Source of the DNA: an uncultured Phycisphaerales bacterium
GTDB lineage: Bacteria > Planctomycetota > Phycisphaerae > Phycisphaerales > UBA1924
Length of the DNA stretch: 64,000 nucleotides
Assembly: GCA_937871915.1 (NCBI GenBank)
Contig: CALMPG010000018.1
Span: 49,041-113,040 of the forward strand
Direction: 5' to 3'
Shown here: positions 15,362-23,354 of the stretch, one piece after another
How the letters are laid out: each line of letters begins with the position of its first letter
Position numbering within the stretch: the first letter of the stretch is position 1
Translations under genes and position numbers: made by a program
Notes under the pieces: model-generated
Told to the model about the DNA's origin: nothing
Databases searched by the model: none
What the model saw: the letters and a program-made list of their open reading frames with translations, nothing else

Positions 15362-16198
15362 TCAGTTGGTGGCGGCCGCGCCCTCGCTGGGCGCGTCGTC
15401 GGTGTTCTGGGTGAGCGGGGGGGTGGGGGGGGTGGGGCCGCCCTCGCCGCGCGACGCAGCGACGTGCTCCGCGAAGACGCGGTAGTCGAGCGGCAGTTCC
15501 TCGGGCAGGCTCAGGCGGTTCTTGGCGACGTGCGCCGGGCGCTCGACCGTGCGGATGATCCGCTCGCCGGTGCCCACGCCGTTGTGCTTGGCCTTGTTGA
15601 AGGCCTCGTCCACCTTGACGGTCAGCACCTTGTAGCTGGCGAAGAGCACCTCGTCGGCCCACTCCTGCACCAGCGCGGAGGCGAGCTTGTGCAGGCGCGG
15701 CGAGTATCGGTCATATGGCACCGTCTCGGGGTTCTCGAACTTTTCGATCTTCGCGTGCGCGATGACGATGACGGTCATGCCGCGATCGCTGCGGAGGGCG
15801 TCGAGCGCGCCGAGCACCATCCGCCACTTCTCGATGGCAAAGGCGTACCCCTTGGCGTACCCGATCTTTTCGATGTTGGCCGCCTGCTCATCCTCGCAGA
15901 CCTCGCTCCAGATCAGCCGTTCGAGCCAGTCGAGCGAGTCGATCACGACGGTCCTGTACCCATGCTCGCCGGAATACAGCGTCTCCAGCGCCGCCATCAC
16001 GTCGCCGAGCGACCGCGCCAGCGGGAACGACTCACACTCGATGTCGCCGAGGCCGTCCTCGGTCGGGATGAAGATCGGGTTCTCGGCCATCGCGCCGAAC
16101 GTGCTCTTGCCGATCCCGTGCGTGCCGTACAGCATCACGCGCCGCGGCTTGGGCTTGCGGCCCTTGGTGATCTGGTTCATCAGGGTGGTCGCGGTCAT
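15362..16198 (-). CDS. Sak4-like phage RecA-type ATPase (AAA_24)
   Basis: The protein (278 residues from ATG 16198) has a P-loop GTHGIGKS at 25-32 and a Walker B segment TVVIDSLDWL at 83-92, the pattern of the AAA_24/Sak4 group of single-strand annealing ATPases. I chose ATG 16198 because it is preceded by GGAG with 5-base spacing; an in-frame ATG at 16306, overlapping the DUF1580 stop by 4 bases, is the alternative and would add 36 residues. The C-terminus is a poly-Pro/Thr low-complexity tail (PTPPTPPL), encoded by a striking G/C run. With DUF669, RusA and the helicase it forms a phage recombination module. Confidence 0.85.
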   Translation of the reverse strand: MTATTLMNQITKGRKPKPRRVMLYGTHGIGKSTFGAMAENPIFIPTEDGLGDIECESFPLARSLGDVMAALETLYSGEHGYRTVVIDSLDWLERLIWSEVCEDEQAANIEKIGYAKGYAFAIEKWRMVLGALDALRSDRGMTVIVIAHAKIEKFENPETVPYDRYSPRLHKLASALVQEWADEVLFASYKVLTVKVDEAFNKAKHNGVGTGERIIRTVERPAHVAKNRLSLPEELPLDYRVFAEHVAASRGEGGPTPPTPPLTQNTDDAPSEGAAATN

Positions 16199-16302
16199 GG
16201 GTTCTCCAATGGGGTCGAGGTCGTGGGGGAAGATGTCGCGGACGAAGTCGCCTTGGCCGAGGCGAACGAGGGGCGGGCCGGTCGATCGAGGAAGCGTGGT
16301 GT

Positions 16303-16716
16303 TCACAGACCCGCCTCCTCGAGCTCTCGCTCCGCCTGGATGTGGCGGAGGCGAGCTTCGTCGGTCGCTTTGCGGCGCGACCGCCTCGCCCGACGCAGAG
16401 GGGATTGCCCGTCATCACGATCTTGCGGTTGCTCGTTCCGCTCGAAGTGAGCAGCGTCGGCCTCCGCGAGCGCGAGGCCGAAGGCGGCCAGCCACTGGCG
16501 CGTCGTGTAGATGCGAGAGCCAAACCGCACGTGCTTGAGCCGTACGCGCTTGCCAGACGCCGCTCTCACGCCCTCGCGACACCACCGCCACACGCAGTTC
16601 GGCGAAGGCCTCCCCGGGGCGAGCTTCGCCGCCTGCGAAAGCGTGATATGCTCCTCCGCAGCAGGCGCCTCATCGCTCCCGTCCGTTGCTTTTCCGATCG
16701 AGTCTTGCTGGAACAC
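16303..16716 (-). CDS. DUF1580 protein (planctomycete HTH-like protein)
   Basis: The 137-residue protein carries the DUF1580 pattern: ITLSQAAKLAPGRPSPNCVW, then RWCREGVRAASGKRVRLKHV and FGSRIYTTRQWLAAFG. This family is known almost only from planctomycetes and looks like an excisionase/MerR-type winged helix that positions a recognition helix. It is the first gene of the minus-strand replication operon, next to an inverted repeat in the upstream intergenic region, so it may be a transcription regulator or excisionase of this prophage. The C-terminal 40 residues are a charged helix. Confidence 0.8.
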   Translation of the reverse strand: MFQQDSIGKATDGSDEAPAAEEHITLSQAAKLAPGRPSPNCVWRWCREGVRAASGKRVRLKHVRFGSRIYTTRQWLAAFGLALAEADAAHFERNEQPQDRDDGQSPLRRARRSRRKATDEARLRHIQAERELEEAGL

Positions 16717-17061
16717 GTGGAACTCCTCGCTCGTCTGACCCGGCCCTCACGGGGCTCGGGCTGCTTGCGATGGGGGAAGAATCCACGCTGTTTTGCGGCG
16801 ATAACTCGGTAACTGGAGTTACCGCACCGGCCACGGACGACGACAGCCCTCGCGGAACGAGAGGGCCATTGAAACCGCGAACTTTTTTTGCTGAACTGGC
16901 CGCGCGGTAACTCGGAGGTGGAGGCTCCCGCCCCCCCACGCTCGCGGGTCCGAGGGCCGGGTTGATCTCAGTACTCAGCACGACTGCGATTCGCCCCCTA
17001 GGCCCTCTCGGCCGGTCGCAGGCCTTCTGCGTGACGCCAGGGAACTCGGGATAATCATGCC
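16717..17061. other. Divergent intergenic region with GGTAACT half-sites
   Basis: This 345-base gap lies between the DUF1580 gene (minus) and the DUF4209 gene (plus) and probably carries the promoters of both. It has a clearly lower G+C middle (16790-16910, with a run of seven T at 16883-16889) and holds the palindrome and half-sites described separately, plus a candidate -10 GATAAT at 17050-17055 just before the DUF4209 ATG. No gene is seen in it. Confidence 0.55.
16808..16823. promoter_or_regulatory. Operator-like inverted repeat GGTAACT-GG-AGTTACC
   Basis: A perfect 7-bp inverted repeat with a 2-base spacer. Additional copies of the half-site lie at 16906-16912 (GGTAACT, again followed by CGG) and, partly, at 16802-16808 (TAACTCG). 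Repeated half-sites in a divergent intergenic region are typical of repressor or excisionase binding. The DUF1580 HTH protein encoded alongside is the obvious candidate binder; this is inference. Confidence 0.5.
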
Positions 17062-18870
17062 ATGCCGTTGACACCTCCGCCCGAAGTGACCGCCGTCCTA
17101 GCCGAGTTCGACGCCCGCACGGATACGTTCGAGGTGATGGAAGTTCAGCACGCTGTGGACAAGGCCGTGCCCGACTGGAAGGCACTCGCGCCGGACGCGC
17201 AGCAAGCAGCTTGGGCAGAGTGGGCGGCCTTTGACTTCAGCACTCACGAAGCGTCGGATGGTGGGCCCTGGAAGACGTACTTCCAACCGATGATGACTGT
17301 GGGTGAGGGCGACGGAATGCGATGCCGCCCCGATCTGCGCCGGGCTGATGCAGCGGTCATCGAATACTGGTCCGCACGCGCCCATGACGCGAAACATCCG
17401 GTGCTGAAGGCGCGATACGCCGACTTGGTGTGGGACACCACGAAGTTTGTGACGAAGGGAAAGCCGGGGATTGAGTTCGCCCGGCTCGCCATCGACAACT
17501 ACGTTGCCGCCGCGAAGTTGGACGACGGATCGTCCTGGGGCGACACGCACGAGAGCGTCGGGCGAGCGCTCACGCTCGCGTTGAGCGTAAAGGACAAGGT
17601 GCGGATCGAGCAAGCGGTAGACGCGACCATCGATTACGTTGACCGCACAGCCAGCGATGACAAGCTCGGCACCTACTGCTACCTGTTCGACAACCTGCTG
17701 CCGCCAGATAAGGGGCCGGAACTGTCCGTAGACCTGGAGCGCAGCATCGTTGAACGCATGGAGAAGAAGTTCGCCGAGATGACGACGCCCGGCGGTCAGT
17801 GGGACGTTGATCCCCACAGCCCGCAGAGCATCGGCCTTCGGCTCGCGGCCTACTACCAGCGCAAGAACAGACCCGAGGATCGGGTTCGCATCCTCCGGGC
17901 GATTGGACAGGCATTCGAGCGCCGGGCGAAGATGGGTGATGCGATGACCGGCGTGATGTTCCTGGAGACGGCGCGCGAGTCCTACGCCCAAGCCGCGCTG
18001 AAAGAGGAGGCCGAGCGGGTCCAGTTCGACGCGCAGAAACTGGCTCCCGACGCGGTCAAGCAGCTTGTGCCCATGACCGTGAAGCACGAGGTGAAGAAGG
18101 AAGATGTGGACAAGTTCTGTGCGATGCTCACCGAAGGCGGCAGCATGGAGGTTGCGCTGTCGCGGCTGGCGGTGAACTTCGTTCCCGATCAGCAGGACTT
18201 GGCCGACGAGGTAGCGGAACGCGCGAAGAAGTTCCCGCTTCAGGCCCTATTCACCCCCAAGATCATCGACGAAAGCCACATCAAGGCTGACATCGGGGAC
18301 GAATCGGGCGACCCGGACGGGAAGATGGTCCATGAAACATCCCGACACATCCAGTTCTCTGCGCTTTGGATCGGTTGGGGGTTCGATCACCTGTTCGCCA
18401 ACGGACTGACCGCGGCGCACGTCGTTGACTTCGTTCGCCTCTCGCCATTGTTCACTGAGGATCGAGTCCCGCTGATCCGGCGCGCGGTCGAGGCGCACAT
18501 CCTGGGCGACTTCATCCAGTCCATTCATGTTCTGGTGCCGCAGATTGAGCGGGCAGTGGTCAACATCGCCCACCACGCGGGCAAGCCCACGGTGAAGCCC
18601 TTCCAGAGTGGGAAGGGCGTCATGCAGTCAAAGAACCTCCAAGATGCCCTGGAGCGAGACGAGGCCGTAAAGGTCATCCTGGGCGAGAACCTGCGGATGT
18701 ACCTGCTCTCCACGCTGGCCCACAACAAGGGGTTGAACATCCGCAACGAGGTTTGCCACGGCCTTTGGACTACAGATCAGTTCACGAAGACCGCGAGCGA
18801 ACGTGTGCTTCATACCCTGCTGTCGGTGTCGATGCTGCGGGCGAAGTCCAAACCGGCCGCCGGGATCTGA
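17062..18870 (+). CDS. DUF4209 protein with HEPN-like RNxxxHG motif (putative defence effector)
   Basis: The 602-residue protein ends in a DUF4209-type domain whose hallmark RNxxxHG is present as RNEVCHG (R561, N562, H566, G567). The same Arg-x4-His spacing marks the active site of HEPN ribonucleases, so an RNase activity is a reasonable inference. The first 330 residues are all-helical (TPR-like helices such as RLAAYYQRKNRPEDRVRIL), probably a sensor or scaffold. The ATG has no Shine-Dalgarno; GATAAT lies 6 bases upstream, suggesting leaderless transcription. It is a lone plus-strand gene between the replication operon and the integrase, a favoured place for lysogenic-conversion or anti-phage genes. 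Codon use is less GC-biased than in structural genes. Confidence 0.75.
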   Translation: MPLTPPPEVTAVLAEFDARTDTFEVMEVQHAVDKAVPDWKALAPDAQQAAWAEWAAFDFSTHEASDGGPWKTYFQPMMTVGEGDGMRCRPDLRRADAAVIEYWSARAHDAKHPVLKARYADLVWDTTKFVTKGKPGIEFARLAIDNYVAAAKLDDGSSWGDTHESVGRALTLALSVKDKVRIEQAVDATIDYVDRTASDDKLGTYCYLFDNLLPPDKGPELSVDLERSIVERMEKKFAEMTTPGGQWDVDPHSPQSIGLRLAAYYQRKNRPEDRVRILRAIGQAFERRAKMGDAMTGVMFLETARESYAQAALKEEAERVQFDAQKLAPDAVKQLVPMTVKHEVKKEDVDKFCAMLTEGGSMEVALSRLAVNFVPDQQDLADEVAERAKKFPLQALFTPKIIDESHIKADIGDESGDPDGKMVHETSRHIQFSALWIGWGFDHLFANGLTAAHVVDFVRLSPLFTEDRVPLIRRAVEAHILGDFIQSIHVLVPQIERAVVNIAHHAGKPTVKPFQSGKGVMQSKNLQDALERDEAVKVILGENLRMYLLSTLAHNKGLNIRNEVCHGLWTTDQFTKTASERVLHTLLSVSMLRAKSKPAAGI

Positions 18871-18913
18871 TCCGCCACTGCGCACGCCGGATGGGCGGTC
18901 GGCGGCTCGGGCC

Positions 18914-20269
18914 TCACCCCACTTTCCGCATGATCTCAGCCACCTTCGATTGGTCGCGCTCGGCGTAGACCGCGTCCGTAACGCGGGCGCTCGCGTGCCC
19001 GAGCACCAGGGCCGAGGCTTCGAGGCCGTGCTCCCGCCGGTAGAGCGTCGCGGCCGTGTGGCGAAGCTGGTACGGGAACCACCGGTGCTCCTTCCGCCAG
19101 GCGTCCAGGGCCGCCTTAAGGCCGGCCGAAGCAAGGCGATTCCGCCACGCCTCCCGCGTTTCATCGTCCCGCTTTGCCAGCGGCGGCGGCGGTGGGAAGG
19201 CCACGTCGCAGGCGTACTGCACCGCCCGGTAGTACGCCCGCGCGTCGTAGCGGTCACCCGCCTTCTTCTTCGGCTCGTCCTTGCGGTTGGTCCCGGCCCG
19301 GTTGCCGCACGAGAGGGGCGTCGTGCGGGCCGCCGCCCGCGACGCGCGGCGTTCCGCGTCCGCCTCGGCTGGGCTGAACAGGTACGCGCCCGCCGGGCGA
19401 TCCATGAACGACTCGAGCACCGCCTGCGCCTTGGGGCCGAGGAACAGCACGCGGTCGTGCCCCATGTACTGCGTCTTGTGCCGCTCCGGGCGGACCACCC
19501 AGACCCCGTCGCCGCCGGAGGTGTCGATGTCGCACTGGCGCAGGCTGAGCACCTCGTCGGGGCGGGCTCCGGTGAGCAGCTGCAACCGCACGGCTGCGAC
19601 GACCGGGGTGGCCATGTACGGCAGCGTCTGCTCGACCACCTCGACCGGCACTGGCTTCACGACCCGCCCCGCCCGCGCCTCGCAGCGCCCGGGCTTGAGC
19701 GGGTCGACCGCTAGGAGTTCCACTCTCACGCTCGCGGAGACGATCTCTTGCGATGCGGCCCACTTGAAGAGCCGGCACAGCCGCCGCACCTGCGCGTTGG
19801 TGTAGGTGACGCCCCAGCCGCGTCGGCCGCTCTCCTCATCCTCGCGGATCATCTCGTCGCGGAGCCGCTGCAACCGCCGCGGCCCGAATGCCGACGCGGG
19901 CGTCGAGCCGTACGAGCGGCGAAGCAGCCGGATGAGGGCCTTGAAGTGCCCCTGCTCGTTCTCGTTGAACTGCGGTGCCCGCATGCGCCAGAATCGGGCG
20001 CACAGCTCGGAAATGGTGATTCCGCCAGTGCCGTCCGACCCCGCGTCGCTGCCCGGGCCGCCAGCGGCGGGCTTCTCGAAGTCCGGGTCGATCAGGCTAC
20101 GGCCGTTGGCCTCCCACTCGGCGACGACGCGGTGGTACAGCTCGCGGCTCTCAGGCGACCCGTACTCGCCCAGCCAGTAATCTCGTCGCCGTTTGGTCGC
20201 GGCGTCGGTCAGGGTGACGATGGCCTGGTTGCGGTCGTGGCGCTTGCGATATCCCGGGGTCTTCGGCAA
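18914..20269 (-). CDS. Tyrosine-family phage integrase
   Basis: The catalytic domain shows the tyrosine recombinase residues: Arg in LLTGARPDEVLSLR, Lys in RHKTQYMG, Arg in FPYQLRHTAATLYR, His in LVLGHAS and nucleophile Tyr in DAVYAERD. The usual box II His (HxLR) is replaced by Tyr (YQLR), a variant seen in some families. I place the start at TTG 20269 (451 residues, LPKTPGYRKRHDRNQ) because GGAGGT lies 6 bases upstream; the ATG at 20341 would run through a 28-bp palindrome and add an unlikely Arg-rich leader. It catalyses integration and excision at the adjacent tRNA-Asp. A 60-residue insertion rich in charged residues (around AARTTPLSCGNRAG) separates Lys from the C-terminal boxes. Confidence 0.93.
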   Translation of the reverse strand: MPKTPGYRKRHDRNQAIVTLTDAATKRRRDYWLGEYGSPESRELYHRVVAEWEANGRSLIDPDFEKPAAGGPGSDAGSDGTGGITISELCARFWRMRAPQFNENEQGHFKALIRLLRRSYGSTPASAFGPRRLQRLRDEMIREDEESGRRGWGVTYTNAQVRRLCRLFKWAASQEIVSASVRVELLAVDPLKPGRCEARAGRVVKPVPVEVVEQTLPYMATPVVAAVRLQLLTGARPDEVLSLRQCDIDTSGGDGVWVVRPERHKTQYMGHDRVLFLGPKAQAVLESFMDRPAGAYLFSPAEADAERRASRAAARTTPLSCGNRAGTNRKDEPKKKAGDRYDARAYYRAVQYACDVAFPPPPPLAKRDDETREAWRNRLASAGLKAALDAWRKEHRWFPYQLRHTAATLYRREHGLEASALVLGHASARVTDAVYAERDQSKVAEIMRKVG

Positions 20270-20286
20270 GGGGCACCTCCCGAAAC

Positions 20287-20314
20287 TCCCGCGCGGTGCG
20301 CGCACCGCGCGGGA
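20287..20314. promoter_or_regulatory. Perfect 28-bp palindrome upstream of integrase
   Basis: The left arm TCCCGCGCGGTGCG is followed immediately by its exact reverse complement, giving a 14-bp uninterrupted dyad. It lies 6 bases upstream of the integrase Shine-Dalgarno and about 72 bases downstream of the tRNA-Asp 3' end. It may be a dimeric regulator or recombination-protein site, or form a transcriptional hairpin ending tRNA transcription and shielding integrase. A smaller dyad, ATCCGTA-ACC-TACGGAT, lies at 20350-20366. Confidence 0.6.
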
Positions 20315-20385
20315 ATCGTCTCGAGCTGCGCCCCCGACCATCGGGGGGTATCCGTAACCTACGGATTCAGCAAGGCTTATCTAAA

Positions 20386-20459
<74 letters not shown>

Positions 20460-20504
20460 AAGATGTACCCCACCGCGTGCCTGGGCCACGCGTGGTGGGA
20501 GGGA

Positions 20505-20532
20505 AATGTAGTCCGAAGTCTGTGCGGGTCAA
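20505..20532 (-). promoter_or_regulatory. Promoter of tRNA-Asp
   Basis: On the minus strand TTGACC (20532-20527) and TACATT (20510-20505) are separated by 16 bases, a good sigma-70-type pair, placing the transcript start about 40 bases before the tRNA 5' end. The same transcript points toward the integrase, so readthrough could contribute to integrase expression. Confidence 0.6.
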
Positions 20533-20601
20533 GGAACCGGGCCGTTGGACGACCCCTGTTGCGGCGTCTCGGGCCGGAAATGGCCGGTCGCCGGGGCGCG
20601 A

Positions 20602-20820
20602 CTACTTGCCGAGCTTGATGTCGTAGGGCCCGCCGGGGGAGGCCTGCGGGTGGACGGCGAGGGCGTTTCCCTCGGGGCCGATGATCTGGCCCTGCATGAA
20701 GACGAAGATGGTGGCGGCGAGCAGGGCGACAACGGCCGCGAAGAGCAGGCCGGTGTACACGTTCATGCTGGCTCCCCGCTGCATCTGGCCCGCGGGCATT
20801 TGCATGCCGTACTGACTCAT
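20602..20820 (-). CDS. Small single-pass membrane protein
   Basis: A 72-residue protein with a Met/Gln-rich N-terminus (MSQYGMQMPAGQMQRGAS), one transmembrane segment at about 23-42 (GLLFAAVVALLAATIFVFM) and a short hydrophilic C-terminus. A GGA-type site precedes the ATG. No family recognised. It lies downstream of the coiled-coil membrane protein on the same strand, and the two probably share a transcript. Confidence 0.65.
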   Translation of the reverse strand: MSQYGMQMPAGQMQRGASMNVYTGLLFAAVVALLAATIFVFMQGQIIGPEGNALAVHPQASPGGPYDIKLGK

Positions 20821-20998
20821 GGTTGGTCCTTCCGAGACTTCCGGGCCGCCGTGGGCGGCCGGGGTGGTTCACTTGATGGTCCGGCTGGTGCGGGCCGGTG
20901 TGGCGCGTGGGAGTTTTCTGGCTGCTGGGGGATTCTGTGGATGCTTGTTCCGACGCTTCCGGGGGATTCGCTCGAAGACTCGCTCATCCCGGGCGTGT

Positions 20999-21874
20999 TT
21001 AGTCGAGGCGGCTGAGGACGGTGTCGCCGGACTGGACGGCGCCGGTGCGGGTGGTGGTGACGCGCCCGACCGAGCCGGTCGGTTCGATTTTTGTGAGGAC
21101 GATGGTGGCGACGAAGGCGTCGGCGCGGACGACGTTCATGAGGACGCCTTCCTTCAGGCCGCGGTTGGAGCCCTCGTTGATGACGACCATGTCGTCGCCG
21201 GAGGCGGACTTGAAGACCTCGGTGACGCTGGCGCGGACGAGGGGGCCGGGGAGTTCGCGGACCGGGGCGCGGCTGGACATGTTGGCGACGCCGGAGCCGA
21301 CGGAGCCGGCGCCGGCGGACTGGGCGGCCTGGAGGTTGAGCTTGGTCTCCTCGAGTTGCTCCTTGAGGGCGCGGGCGTTCTGCTCGAGGACCTCGCGCTG
21401 GCTGGCGAGGTCGTTGATCTTGTCGGTGAGCTCGATGTTGCGCTTCTCGACGTCGAGCATGGTCTGGCGAAGGGCGCCGACCTCGGAGCGGTAGGAATCG
21501 ATGAGCTTGGCCTGGGTCTGGACGGTGGCCGCGGCCTGGGAGATCTGGTTGCGGATGCTGTTGGCGTCGGCCTCGGCCTGCTGGACGCGGGAGGAGAGGT
21601 CGGTGCGCTCCTTCTGGAGGTTGGCGACCTCGACCTCCTTCTGGCGGAGGGTGTTCTCGATGGCCGTGAGGCGGGCCGTCTGGTTGGTCATCTCGTTGGC
21701 GTGCTCGGCGAGCTGGGCCGAGGCGGTGCTCTTGGCGGCGGAGGCGGCGTTGCGCTCCGCGGCGATGCTCGACTTGAGCGCGTTGGCGTTGGCGGCGTAG
21801 GCCATGGTCAGCGCGGCCAGCAGGAGGCTCAGCACGGCGCAGAACACCATCAGAATCTTGGTCACGATGTGCAC
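20999..21874 (-). CDS. Membrane-anchored coiled-coil protein
   Basis: The start is GTG 21874, preceded by GAGGAG 7 bases upstream; the upstream ATG frame is Arg/Pro-rich and unlikely. The 291-residue protein has an N-terminal transmembrane or signal-anchor segment (ILMVFCAVLSLLLAALTMAY), then about 150 residues of uninterrupted coiled coil (EVANLQKERTDLSSRVQQAE), and a small C-terminal beta-rich domain (LPGPLVRASVTEVFKSASGD; then NEGSNRGLKEGVLMNVVRAD). The C-terminal part resembles domains that bind the cell envelope; no firm family. It probably extends into the periplasm and self-associates. Confidence 0.75.
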   Translation of the reverse strand: MHIVTKILMVFCAVLSLLLAALTMAYAANANALKSSIAAERNAASAAKSTASAQLAEHANEMTNQTARLTAIENTLRQKEVEVANLQKERTDLSSRVQQAEADANSIRNQISQAAATVQTQAKLIDSYRSEVGALRQTMLDVEKRNIELTDKINDLASQREVLEQNARALKEQLEETKLNLQAAQSAGAGSVGSGVANMSSRAPVRELPGPLVRASVTEVFKSASGDDMVVINEGSNRGLKEGVLMNVVRADAFVATIVLTKIEPTGSVGRVTTTRTGAVQSGDTVLSRLD

Positions 21875-22166
21875 GGGGAACTCCTCGCTTGGTCGCGCCG
21901 GTTGGCTTGGGCGCGACGGCCAATGTCGCGACCTTCCTGATCGCGGCGACACCCTATCCGCACCGCGTCGCGTGCTGTTCACGCCGGCGCGGACAAATAC
22001 CGTTCATTCCGGCCCGTCAAATGGACGCACGCGCGGCCTTTGGGGCGGTTTCTGGGTGCAAGTGATACCCCATAGGGGCCCTCTGTGTCAACTGGCCCGG
22101 GCGGTTCTCCCCAATTCGGTGGTCCGGGGCCCCGGATTCCGCGCCGGCCGCCGGGCCGGGTTTCCC

Positions 22167-23315
22167 TTATTCAGCGGCCCGATCGGTGATTTTGATGACG
22201 GCGGCGGCCGCGGCGACCCGGACGCGCCCGTCGGGATCGTCCATGAGGCGGGAGACGAGTTGGAGATTTTCCGGTCGTTTGGTCTCGCCGAAGAGGCTGG
22301 CGGCCTGGGCCCGGAGGGTTTCCTTGCCGCCTTGGAAGTACTCGCGGGCGATGTAGGAGCCGTGGGGCTGGCCGAGGCGGGCGAGGGAGGCGGCGGCGGC
22401 CATGCGGATCTCGCCGGGCATGTCCTGTCCGCCGGGGTCGGCCTGGGCCGTGAGTTCGATGAGTCGGTTGATGGAGACGGCGTCCTTGATCTGGCCGACG
22501 ATCTGCACGGCGAGGGCGGCGGCCTCGAGGTCCTCGGGCTTGGCGGGATAGAGCGCGGCGCGGATGTCGGCGAGGGCGGAATCGTCGCCGAGCTTCACGC
22601 GGGCCTCGGCGAGTTGCAGGTCGGAGAGGCGGACGGCGGTCTGGCTGGCACGCCCGGAGGAAACCTTGTGGGCTTCGCGGAGGGGGCCGATGGCGGATTT
22701 CTCGCCGAGCTCGCCGAGGATGTAGGCCGCGTGGGCGCGAACGCCGGCGCTGGTGTCGAAGAGCATGCCGGCGAGGGGCGTGATGTCCACGGGGGCGCCG
22801 CACTGCTTGAGGGCGAAGAGTGCGCCGGCGCGGACGAAGGGGTTCTCGTCCTGGGCGAGGGGGCGGAGACGCGGGGCGAGGGCGGTGAGTTTGGCCTTGC
22901 CGATGGACATGGCGGCGACGGCCCGCACGCCGGGGTTGGGATCCTTCAGGGCGATCTCGGCGACGCCGGCGAGGCGGGTGGGGACTTGCACGAGGCCTTC
23001 GAGGGCGTTGGCTCGTTCCTCGGGGCTGCCGGCCTGGGCGGTGTTCGAGAGCAGGGTGATGGCCCGCTCGCGGAGCGAGGCACGCTCGGCGGCGGAGAAG
23101 GGCTTGATCCTGGGCGAGACGGGGCCGGTGTCGCGCGGGGTGACGACCTCCGGCTCGGCGGCCCTGGGCTTCTCGGAACGGGTGGGGCCGCGGCGGGAGG
23201 TGGTGGTGGCGCCGCCGTCGGCGGAGCATCCGGCGGGCACGCCGGCGCACAAGAGGCCCAGCGCGCCCCCGGCCACCCCGATCATTGCCATGGCTCGAAA
23301 CTTCTGCGTGTGCAT
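22167..23315 (-). CDS. HEAT-repeat lipoprotein
   Basis: The 382-residue protein starts with a lipoprotein signal peptide (lipobox region LLCAGVPAGC, acylated Cys near residue 30). From residue 75 it is built of HEAT/PBS-lyase-type repeats: PNPGVRAVAAMSIGKAK, ENPFVRAGALFALKQCG, SAGVRAHAAYILGELGEK and DPDGRVRVAAAAAVIKIT. Such proteins are protein-interaction scaffolds on the inner or outer membrane. Its gene lies just downstream of lnt, which encodes the enzyme that completes lipoprotein acylation. Confidence 0.85.
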   Translation of the reverse strand: MHTQKFRAMAMIGVAGGALGLLCAGVPAGCSADGGATTTSRRGPTRSEKPRAAEPEVVTPRDTGPVSPRIKPFSAAERASLRERAITLLSNTAQAGSPEERANALEGLVQVPTRLAGVAEIALKDPNPGVRAVAAMSIGKAKLTALAPRLRPLAQDENPFVRAGALFALKQCGAPVDITPLAGMLFDTSAGVRAHAAYILGELGEKSAIGPLREAHKVSSGRASQTAVRLSDLQLAEARVKLGDDSALADIRAALYPAKPEDLEAAALAVQIVGQIKDAVSINRLIELTAQADPGGQDMPGEIRMAAAASLARLGQPHGSYIAREYFQGGKETLRAQAASLFGETKRPENLQLVSRLMDDPDGRVRVAAAAAVIKITDRAAE

Positions 23316-23354
23316 GTTTGTCTCGTAGTGGGAACTTCGTGGGCCGGTCGCGCT

